From the NCBI GenBank assembly GCA_020433835.1, contig JAGRBY010000421.1, positions 1 through 6,415 of the forward strand: a stretch of DNA of 6,415 bases, given 5' to 3'. How positions within the stretch are numbered: the first letter of the stretch is position 1; every line of letters begins with the position of its first letter. The notes under the pieces were generated by a model, which had not been told where the DNA came from, ran no database searches, and saw only the letters and a list, made by a program, of their open reading frames with translations. Position numbers and translations under genes: made by a program. Shown one piece after another: positions 1 to 5,474 of the stretch. The stretch comes from Anaerolineae bacterium. Its GTDB lineage: Bacteria > Chloroflexota > Anaerolineae > 4572-78 > J111.

Positions 1-287
1 TCGGCGTCGGCCTGGCCCGTTAACATCACTTTCACAATCTTAGGGAATTTTTCGTGAACCTGAATAAGGAGTTCGTCACCCTTCATGTGGGGCATCAACC
101 AATCGGAGACAATCATAAAAATTTCAACACCATCTTCATTTAATTCTTCAATCACTTCCAAAGCTTCATCGGCACTTTCGGCAAACTCGTAGTGATACTG
201 GCTGCCAAAGCGATTTTTGATCTGAATTTTAAGGCTGTCTAGAACAATCTTTTCGTCATCGACACACAGAATAGCTTTTTTAGGCAT
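1..287 (-). CDS. Response regulator receiver domain protein (3' end beyond the left edge)
   Basis: Only the first 95 codons are in the window; I translated them by hand from the complement. The product starts MPKKAILCVDDE, giving the receiver-domain acidic pair at D10-D11. The phosphoacceptor is very likely D62 in SDWLMPHMKGDE, and the conserved switch threonine is T90 in MLTGQAD. The late lysine and any output domain are not visible, so it could be a stand-alone receiver or carry an effector. The ATG at 287-285 follows GGGGAG (302-297 on the minus strand) with a 9-nt spacer, which fixes the start. It lies 47 nt downstream of the histidine kinase on the same strand with no terminator between them, so co-transcription and phosphotransfer from that kinase are the natural reading. 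From memory, receivers with SDWLMP..KGDE and LTGQAD often accompany soluble multi-domain kinases of this kind. The family call is firm; the output role is unknown. Confidence 0.93.
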   Translation of the reverse strand, partial: MPKKAILCVDDEKIVLDSLKIQIKNRFGSQYHYEFAESADEALEVIEELNEDGVEIFMIVSDWLMPHMKGDELLIQVHEKFPKIVKVMLTGQADA

Positions 288-334
288 AACACCATTCTCC
301 CCACAACAACATCTTCGTTTTAAGAAGCCAACCG

Positions 335-3300
335 CTAGGCGCGAACAGGCAATAAAACACGAAACGTGGTACGACCGGGACGACTATCTACCTCAATTGT
401 GCCGTCGTGCTTTTCAACAATTTTGCGAACGATGTCTAAACCAAGACCGCTTCCTTCGCCGGCGGGTTTGGTTGTAAAAAACGGTTCAAAGATGCGCTCT
501 TTTATCTCGTCGGGAATGCCCGGTCCGGAGTCGGTAATTTGCGTTACCACGTAGCCGTCGTCTTGAAAGACATCAATCTCCAGTTCTCCCCGATTATCCA
601 TAGCCTGAATAGCGTTGTGGATGAGGTTTGTCCACACTTGATTCAGCTCATCAGGCAGACACAAAATTGGAGGCACCTCGCCATAATTTTTTGTAACATC
701 AACACCACGCTTAAGCTGACTATGATAAATGGTTAGCACAACATCGATACCTTCGATCACATTGGCTTCGATCATCGTTTCAGATTGACCGTAACGGGCA
801 TAACTTTTTAGGGCAAAGACAACTTTAGAGGCGCGCTCTACGGCGGTGGTAATATTTCGGCTATTTTTTTGCTGGCTGGACAGATTATAAGCACCCTGCA
901 ATATGAAAGCAATGTCCGGAGATTGAAAAAGCGGAATGAATTCATCGACGTCGCTATAAACCCCCATGTCACTGAGAACATCAGCAATGAGATCGGCATC
1001 TGCCAGATCGAATTCTTCTAAATGCTTGCGCAGCCCACGTTTTGCTTTACGTTCTTCGCGGGATGAAAGGGAAACCTCGCTGGCTAACGCTTTTTCCAGT
1101 AACGCAAAGAAATATTTTTGCTGCTCGGCTGTTAGCCGCTGGAAAAGTTCAGGCAGTTGGCGGATCGAGTCGCTAAGTGCGTGCGATATGTTGCCAATGG
1201 AAGCTCGAATAGCACCTAGCGGTGTATTGACTTCATGGGCGATACCGGCAATCAACTGGCCCAGGGCCGCCATTTTTTCAGACTGGATCAGCTGTCCTTG
1301 GGTGGCCCGTAGGTGGTCTAGTGTTTCGGCTAACTCATGGGCGGTGGCCTCGGCCACTTCTTTGGCCTGCTGCGTTTCTTCAAATAGGCGGGCTTTTTGA
1401 ATGGCTACGCCGACGTTGGCCGCGATTGTGGTTAATAAGCGTACGTCCGCCTCATCAAAAAGACCTTCATGGGTGATGCTTTGAACACTGATAACACCGA
1501 TAACCGTTTGGCCAGATTGGCTACCCGAGTCGCTGACGGTAATAGGGACACTCAGGTAAGACTTCGCCGGAGCGTTACTGGTTTCGAGATTGAATTCGCT
1601 GTAATGCTGCGCCACATTTTCGTTAATCAACAACGGTTGACGCGACTCAATGACTTTAGAAGCCAACCCTTCGCCAAAGTCTATGACCATATTATGATAG
1701 TGTTGACCATGGTAATAGTTGTAGGGGAAGTGAATTTTTTCGGTGTGTGGATCGTACAGCCCCAGATAGACGGTTTCAACTTCAAAGATCGCCCGTAGTT
1801 TTTCGCCTACTTCTTCAATAACCGCATTAAGATCCAATTCGGAAACGAGCGCCTGGCTGATGCGGTTGATTGTACTTAACTCCGCCGTTCGTTCAGCAAC
1901 ACGCTGCTCTAGTGTTCGTGCCCAAGCCGCGTTTTCTAGAGCCGCCGCGGCCTGATTGGCCAACACTGTCAGGAGATCAACATCGGCTTGAACAAAGCGA
2001 CCGTTGATGATGCGCATATCGGCATAGATCATGCCCATAAGTTGTGAGCGGGAGACAAGGGGAATACCCAGCACAGAACGCTTGGCTAACTCTGGCGCTT
2101 TTGCGGCTGATAGTGAGGTATCGGCTACATCCTGAAGAAGAACGGCTTGATGTGAGGTCTCGATTTTATCGAGGACGGACACGGCTTTTTCTCTTAACGA
2201 AGCCAACGCCTGTAAGGCTATGCCGCTGGAAGCTACTAAATCCCACGTTTCCGGGGAATCCTCTTTATTTTCGTCATTTGAGAGAATAAGGAAAGCCCGC
2301 TCTGCGCCGCTTAACTCAACAACTTCATTCATAATAAATTCATGCAGGGTGGCCGCTTCGCCACGAGAGGTCATGCGGACCCCAATATCAAGCATGCGCT
2401 TGAGTTGATCGTCGATATTACCGGCTCTGGCCGCTTCTGTTAAGGCAACCAGTGAAACGCCGCGTTGCGTGGCTTGCCGAGTCCATTCATCAACAATATT
2501 ATAATTGATGCGCACTTTATTAAGATAATTACGACGCAGGCCTTCATCGCTAATTGTCGCGATAGCCGTCATCATGGTTTCGCGAGCCTGATCCAAACAG
2601 GCCCATATCAAATCGCTGCGATTTCCATTTTGGGTAGTATATTGTGCCGGATCGGCCTGACTATGGGTTAAAACTTGATAGTGTAGCCACCAAGTTTCTT
2701 GCGGAGGATATTCGCCGGTGGCTCCAATGGCTTTCATTTGGGCAGTCGCTTTTGAAGTAAAGTGAAATGCTGTTGACCAATCATTCAAGGCCAGATGGGC
2801 TGCGCCTAACCAGGCTAAGGCAGTGGCTTGCTCAGGCCCCATACCTAATTCATCAAACAATTTATCGGCTGTTTCGAAACGATTTTTGGCTAAATCCGGC
2901 TGCTGTTGGGCCAGTGCAACCCAGCCTAGCATCAATTCGTAAAAAGACTCAGACCAACGATCGCTGATTTCTCGGGATAAAGAAAGTCCTTCATCTAATA
3001 CGTGTTGCGCCTGTTCATAGGCCTCCAACCCGATATAAGCACGTCCCAGAGCGTCGAGCGTATTCGACAAGAAGTAAAGAGCTTCCATGTCGCGGGCAAT
3101 ACCAACCGCCTGGGCAGCATAGTCACGAGCGCGGCCATATAACCCCAGACTCCAATAGACCAGTGCCAGGTTATTATAGAGCACCACCTGTCGTTCGCGA
3201 TTGCCGATAGCTTCGAAGATTCTAAGCGCCGCTTCATATAAATCGCGGCGTTGAGCATAGTCGCTGGCCGCATTGCCTAATACAATTAAGGTGTTGGCTT

Positions 3301-3958
3301 CGCCTGTTCTATCGCCGAGGGTTCGATAAAGAAGAAGCGCGTCATTGAGGAAATTTTCGGCGTCCACAGCGCGACCGGCCACCATAGCGATTGAGCCTAA
3401 ATCCCACAGATTGCGAGCCACTCCAGCCATATTGGCCTGATCGCGATAAAGCTGTAGAGCTTGCTCATGGATTTTTTCGGCGCTGCCATATTCACTGAGC
3501 GCATAGTAAGCCTGGCCTAATGCGGTTAGACTATCCGCTTCTAAATTAGGATCACCCAACTGCCGAGCCAAATTCACAGCAACCTCTGCTGCCTGTTGTG
3601 CTTGGGCACTATTACCCAGACGATTAGCGACTTCAACCTTTAAGTTGATGGCTTCGATCTGGCGCGCTATGTCTCCGGTTTTTTCGGCCAAGGTGATCAT
3701 GGCATCCAGATCGGCGGCTTGGGCTTGCAGATCACCCAACTGGCCATAGCACTCGGCACGGCTGGCCAGCAGACTGTATTTTGTCGCAGCATCAGCCGTA
3801 TGGGCGTTATCGTCCAGTAAGTCGAGCGCTTGACTGTACTTGGTGATGGCAGCATCGTGTTTATAGGCTATCCGCGCCTGTTCGGCTGCTTGTTGTAAAT
3901 CAGATATATTTTCGGACACTTTTGTTTGATAACCTAACTGATTGTTTGAATCACTCAC
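335..3958 (-). CDS. Soluble TPR-GAF-GAF sensor histidine kinase
   Basis: This 1207-residue kinase has no signal peptide or membrane segment and should act in the cytosol. Residues 36-410 form TPR-like helical repeats with LG-type signatures near 67, 107, 147, 187, 227, 264, 304, 344 and 384. A helical linker (about 445-520) leads to GAF1 (about 535-677), a coiled coil (about 676-700), GAF2 (about 705-857) and a second coiled coil (about 858-895). The H-box is IAHEVNTP with phosphoacceptor H908 and E909. The N-box lies around 1106-1120 (N1111 and N1115), the G1 box is DSGPGIP at 1143-1149, the F-box FEPFFTTK at 1157-1164, and the G2 box GSGLGLDI at 1169-1176. All catalytic boxes look intact. 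From H908 to N1111 is about 200 residues, roughly 90 more than usual, so the DHp region is enlarged. The start is GTG, chosen because AAGGAG lies 6 nt upstream. It should phosphorylate the regulator encoded just downstream. The GAF ligand and TPR partner cannot be read from the sequence. Confidence 0.95.
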   Translation of the reverse strand: MSDSNNQLGYQTKVSENISDLQQAAEQARIAYKHDAAITKYSQALDLLDDNAHTADAATKYSLLASRAECYGQLGDLQAQAADLDAMITLAEKTGDIARQIEAINLKVEVANRLGNSAQAQQAAEVAVNLARQLGDPNLEADSLTALGQAYYALSEYGSAEKIHEQALQLYRDQANMAGVARNLWDLGSIAMVAGRAVDAENFLNDALLLYRTLGDRTGEANTLIVLGNAASDYAQRRDLYEAALRIFEAIGNRERQVVLYNNLALVYWSLGLYGRARDYAAQAVGIARDMEALYFLSNTLDALGRAYIGLEAYEQAQHVLDEGLSLSREISDRWSESFYELMLGWVALAQQQPDLAKNRFETADKLFDELGMGPEQATALAWLGAAHLALNDWSTAFHFTSKATAQMKAIGATGEYPPQETWWLHYQVLTHSQADPAQYTTQNGNRSDLIWACLDQARETMMTAIATISDEGLRRNYLNKVRINYNIVDEWTRQATQRGVSLVALTEAARAGNIDDQLKRMLDIGVRMTSRGEAATLHEFIMNEVVELSGAERAFLILSNDENKEDSPETWDLVASSGIALQALASLREKAVSVLDKIETSHQAVLLQDVADTSLSAAKAPELAKRSVLGIPLVSRSQLMGMIYADMRIINGRFVQADVDLLTVLANQAAAALENAAWARTLEQRVAERTAELSTINRISQALVSELDLNAVIEEVGEKLRAIFEVETVYLGLYDPHTEKIHFPYNYYHGQHYHNMVIDFGEGLASKVIESRQPLLINENVAQHYSEFNLETSNAPAKSYLSVPITVSDSGSQSGQTVIGVISVQSITHEGLFDEADVRLLTTIAANVGVAIQKARLFEETQQAKEVAEATAHELAETLDHLRATQGQLIQSEKMAALGQLIAGIAHEVNTPLGAIRASIGNISHALSDSIRQLPELFQRLTAEQQKYFFALLEKALASEVSLSSREERKAKRGLRKHLEEFDLADADLIADVLSDMGVYSDVDEFIPLFQSPDIAFILQGAYNLSSQQKNSRNITTAVERASKVVFALKSYARYGQSETMIEANVIEGIDVVLTIYHSQLKRGVDVTKNYGEVPPILCLPDELNQVWTNLIHNAIQAMDNRGELEIDVFQDDGYVVTQITDSGPGIPDEIKERIFEPFFTTKPAGEGSGLGLDIVRKIVEKHDGTIEVDSRPGRTTFRVLLPVRA

Positions 3959-3960
3959 TG

Positions 3961-3977
3961 CGGACTCCTTAAGTCCG
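3961..3977 (-). promoter_or_regulatory. Hairpin presenting the kinase ribosome-binding site
   Basis: On the minus-strand transcript CGGACU and AGUCCG form a perfect 6-bp stem around the 5-nt loop UAAGG. The Shine-Dalgarno sequence AAGGAG (3970-3965) lies half in the loop and half in the 3' arm. The GTG start follows 6 nt later. The stem could limit ribosome access or display the site in a loop. The inverted repeat is seen directly; a regulatory role is inference. Confidence 0.45.
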
Positions 3978-4064
3978 AGATTCTATGGCTTACGTGTGTA
4001 AACGCCTAAAGCTTAACACTGCTTTGCTGATGGATTGTAGAAGTTAGGTGAAAAATAGATGTAT

Positions 4065-4083
4065 CTCCGTCACAAATACGGAG
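4065..4083. repeat. Short inverted repeat in the kinase leader
   Basis: CTCCGT and ACGGAG form a perfect 6-bp inverted repeat around a 7-nt spacer (CACAAAT). It lies about 110 nt upstream of the kinase GTG and would fall inside the 5' leader if transcription starts near 4122. It could be a leader stem-loop or a regulator half-site pair. There is no U-tract, so it is unlikely to be a terminator. Confidence 0.35.
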
Positions 4084-4115
4084 GCTGAGATGAGCTGGTC
4101 AAAATCAGGGCCAAG

Positions 4116-4130
4116 GGTATCACGATAGAT
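4116..4130. promoter_or_regulatory. Possible operator: GGTAT-C-ACGATAGAT motif at the kinase promoter
   Basis: This 15-bp stretch covers the expected start of the kinase transcript and touches its -10 element. The complement of 5432-5445, just upstream of the serine protease gene, reads GGTATACGATAGAT, the same motif with one base missing. A site shared by two units could bind a common regulator, perhaps the response regulator. Only two copies are seen, so this is tentative. Confidence 0.25.
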
Positions 4131-4157
4131 TGTACCATGAGTATATACCTAGAGCAA
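4129..4157 (-). promoter_or_regulatory. Candidate sigma-70-type promoter for the kinase-regulator operon
   Basis: Read on the minus strand, the extended -10 element TGGTACAAT (4137-4129) has TACAAT preceded by TG-N. A weak -35, TTGCTC (4157-4152), lies 17 nt upstream. Transcription would begin near 4122 and leave a leader of about 165 nt before the GTG. The -35 matches the consensus only at TTG, so the extended -10 carries most of the weight. A second TACAAT (4039-4034) lies closer to the gene but has no -35. Confidence 0.4.
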
Positions 4158-4238
4158 CGTAATTACTGTAGGCGAGCAATCTTTAACGCTACTGCATCTT
4201 CATTACCTTAACAAGTATGTAAAGTATTTAAACGCTTT

Positions 4239-4268
4239 TTGAACGATACCGTGTTATAACGATAATAT
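4239..4268 (+). promoter_or_regulatory. Weak candidate plus-strand promoter
   Basis: TTGAAC (4239-4244) and TAATAT (4263-4268) are separated by 18 nt, a permissible sigma-70 geometry. No gene follows closely; the next credible start is 4717. In AT-rich DNA such matches arise by chance, so confidence is low. Confidence 0.2.
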
Positions 4269-4284
4269 GACCACTACTCCAACA

Positions 4285-4329
4285 TCCTATAAAGAAATTA
4301 AGGTTAACTCAAACCATTTTCCTATAAAG
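4285..4329 (+). repeat. 10-bp direct repeat upstream of a candidate promoter
   Basis: TCCTATAAAG occurs at 4285-4294 and again at 4320-4329, exactly 35 bp apart. The second copy ends two bases before the TTGACG -35 element at 4332. Placement like this is common for activator or response-regulator sites, but no binding protein can be named from the sequence. Confidence 0.4.
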
Positions 4330-4331
4330 TT

Positions 4332-4363
4332 TTGACGACGTCTGAAAACATCTATGCTACAAT
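4332..4363 (+). promoter_or_regulatory. Candidate extended -10 promoter facing the secreted-protein genes
   Basis: TTGACG (4332-4337) is a 5-of-6 match to the -35 consensus, and TGCTACAAT (4355-4363) is an extended -10. The spacer of 20 nt is longer than ideal; the overlapping hexamer TATGCT (4353-4358) would give 15 nt. Transcription would start near 4370 and give a leader of about 345 nt before the ATG at 4717, or a separate small RNA. Confidence 0.35.
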
Positions 4364-4457
4364 GAATAATGATTTCGTTTATCAACTTAAACAGCGTGGT
4401 TATTATGTTGATGAAATACCTTAATCATCTTCTCTTCCCTTTTTTAGTAAAACAATG

Positions 4458-4482
4458 GATTAACTTCATTTCGAAGTTAATC
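4458..4482. repeat. Perfect 10-bp-stem hairpin in the intergenic region
   Basis: GATTAACTTC and GAAGTTAATC are exact reverse complements around a 5-nt loop (ATTTC). No T-run follows on the plus strand, so it is not a canonical terminator in that direction. It lies about 90 nt downstream of a candidate promoter and could be part of a structured leader, a small RNA, or a protein-binding palindrome. The inverted repeat is certain; its role is not. Confidence 0.5.
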
Positions 4483-4559
4483 TCAAATACTACAGCAATG
4501 CTTTCAACAAGTTGTTACCGGTTAAGCATGGTAAAAGTGATAATCATAAACCGCAAACC

Positions 4560-4583
4560 GGATACAATTTGGGATACAATTTA
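4560..4583. repeat. 12-bp tandem duplication
   Basis: GGATACAATTTG (4560-4571) is followed at once by GGATACAATTTA (4572-4583), 11 of 12 bases identical. Just before it AAACCG is also repeated with one base between copies. Replication slippage is the simplest cause. Confidence 0.45.
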
Positions 4584-4621
4584 TGATCGTGTTTTAGAGG
4601 CAGAGAGTGTATGAATGTATT

Positions 4622-4651
4622 TTGAAGAGAGTAGACCTGACTTAAAATAAT
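4622..4651 (+). promoter_or_regulatory. Candidate proximal promoter of the secreted protein gene
   Basis: TTGAAG (4622-4627) and AATAAT (4646-4651) are separated by 18 nt. This would start transcription near 4658 and give a leader of about 60 nt before the ATG at 4717, a more ordinary length than from the upstream candidates. AATAAT matches TATAAT at five of six positions. Confidence 0.35.
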
Positions 4652-4716
4652 GGTACGGTCCGGGAAAGACTTACGTCTATAGGCAAAATGTTTACATCTA
4701 ACGATAGGAGAGTCAT

Positions 4717-5370
4717 ATGAAAAGAAGTCGTCAATCAGGTATTATTTTAATTGCCGTAACCTTGCTTATGTTAACGGTGACAACGGTTGCTATTGCCGGT
4801 CGGATGCGGCTATCAGACCCTACGATAGGAACTACGGATACCACAACCGACTCTGGCGGCAAAGGCAAAGGTGGCCCGAAGAACAGTCTCGAAGATATCC
4901 CTTTGATTGAAGCCGGTTCAGGCAAAGGTATAGTAGAAATCGACCAAGCCCCCCCTTATCTTTTTGCCGGTGGAACCCTGACCGGGTTAGGCAACCTAGA
5001 TGTCGATGTTGAGTTCAGCGCTACAATCAAGATTTCTGAAGTTACCTGCACCAACCACGGCAATCAACTAGTCGTTGCCCAATCTACTACAGTAGGGGTG
5101 ACAAAGACTCAGAACTTCCCGGCATCAACTTTTGAAAAAAATGGCCAACTAGTCTTCTCCGTTAAATCATCTGATGACTTGCTGGGTGATATAACCTCAG
5201 ACGAATTCTGTCCCAATAACAATTGGAAAGCTCTAGTCACTGGCATTGCTTGGAACGGCCCAGCCTCAATTAGAGCGTTTCAGGGTGATGGTCAAGAGGA
5301 ATCGGCCAGCTTTAACTGTGCAACAACAGTTAACGGTAATGATGTAACGGTTACTTGCAATCCCAAATAA
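4717..5370 (+). CDS. Secreted four-cysteine protein of unknown function
   Basis: The 217-residue product begins with a clear Sec signal peptide: basic MKRSR, a hydrophobic core (about 9-24), then AIA|G, predicting cleavage after A27. A low-complexity linker rich in Thr, Gly, Ser and Lys (about 32-57) precedes a probably beta-rich domain. Cysteines at 111, 165, 201 and 214 could form two disulfides outside the cell. Marks within the domain are LTGLGNLDV near 87, EVTCTNHGNQ near 108, KNGQLVFSV near 141 and CPNNNW at 165-170. From memory, a similar order (TGLGN, CTN-GGNQ, NG-V-FSV, CPN-NW) recurs in uncharacterised exported bacterial proteins. I know of no assigned activity and see no catalytic motif. 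The start is fixed by AGGAG 6 nt upstream. The S1 protease gene follows 104 nt downstream, so it might be a partner, substrate or inhibitor of the protease, but that rests on adjacency alone. The coding call is firm; the function is open. Confidence 0.9.
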   Translation: MKRSRQSGIILIAVTLLMLTVTTVAIAGRMRLSDPTIGTTDTTTDSGGKGKGGPKNSLEDIPLIEAGSGKGIVEIDQAPPYLFAGGTLTGLGNLDVDVEFSATIKISEVTCTNHGNQLVVAQSTTVGVTKTQNFPASTFEKNGQLVFSVKSSDDLLGDITSDEFCPNNNWKALVTGIAWNGPASIRAFQGDGQEESASFNCATTVNGNDVTVTCNPK

Positions 5371-5380
5371 ACACCCGATA

Positions 5381-5415
5381 AGGGCTGTGTTTCAGTAAAG
5401 AGAAAACACAGCCCT
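5381..5415 (+). terminator. Stem-loop between the two secreted-protein genes, no U-tract
   Basis: AGGGCTGTGTTT (5381-5392) pairs perfectly with AAACACAGCCCT (5404-5415) over 12 bp around an 11-nt loop, starting 10 nt after the stop codon. CATCATGC follows rather than a T-run, so it is not a standard intrinsic terminator. It may be a weak or factor-assisted terminator, or a 3'-end-protecting or processing hairpin that lets some transcription continue into the protease gene. Confidence 0.6.
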
Positions 5416-5431
5416 CATCATGCTTTACCAC

Positions 5432-5445
5432 ATCTATCGTATACC
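5432..5445. promoter_or_regulatory. Inverted near-copy of the kinase-promoter motif, upstream of the protease
   Basis: ATCTATCGTATACC is the complement of GGTATACGATAGAT and matches 4116-4130 apart from one missing base. It lies about 30 nt before the protease ATG, within the short stretch after the stem-loop. No good -10/-35 pair is visible here. It could be an operator shared with the kinase operon; the evidence is only two copies. Confidence 0.25.
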
Positions 5446-5474
5446 AAGGCCAACACATCGAAGGAGAAAAATTC

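Larger units (their letters stand above)
3959..4716. other. AT-rich divergent intergenic region with no convincing gene
   Basis: This 758-bp gap separates the minus-strand kinase operon from the plus-strand secreted-protein genes. It is clearly AT-rich: I counted 18 G/C of 60 at 4201-4260 and 20 of 60 at 4381-4440. It carries candidate promoters on both strands, small palindromes such as GTAATTAC (4159-4166), hairpins and short direct repeats, listed separately. An 81-codon open frame at 4369-4614 has no ribosome-binding site and spans a perfect hairpin. Another frame from ATG 4362 to TGA 4586 has two internal stops (4422, and after MD near 4460). Neither matches a family I recognise. It could hold a long leader, a small RNA or a decayed gene. 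Confidence 0.7.

Noticed and set aside
966..1400. 144-codon plus-strand open frame opposite the kinase
   Set aside because: It is a shadow on the antisense of the kinase DHp and coiled-coil coding region, whose conserved motifs show the minus strand is the real one.
1469..2967. Several 60-110-codon plus-strand open frames opposite the kinase GAF and TPR regions
   Set aside because: They are all antisense to well-supported domains, have no recognisable motifs and look like by-products of minus-strand codon use.
2995..3273. 92-codon minus-strand open frame inside the kinase gene
   Set aside because: It is out of frame within the TPR array, which is continuous in the main frame.
4369..4614. 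81-codon plus-strand open frame in the intergenic region
   Set aside because: It has no ribosome-binding site before its ATG, spans a perfect 10-bp hairpin and a 12-bp tandem repeat, resembles no family I know, and long open frames are common by chance in AT-rich DNA.
4600..4716. tRNA or riboswitch before the secreted protein gene
   Set aside because: I looked for a cloverleaf and for known aptamer cores; only a 4-bp AGAC/GTCT pairing was found, which is not significant.
4731..4925. 64-codon minus-strand open frame opposite the secreted protein
   Set aside because: It is antisense to a signal peptide and linker with a good ribosome-binding site on the other strand.
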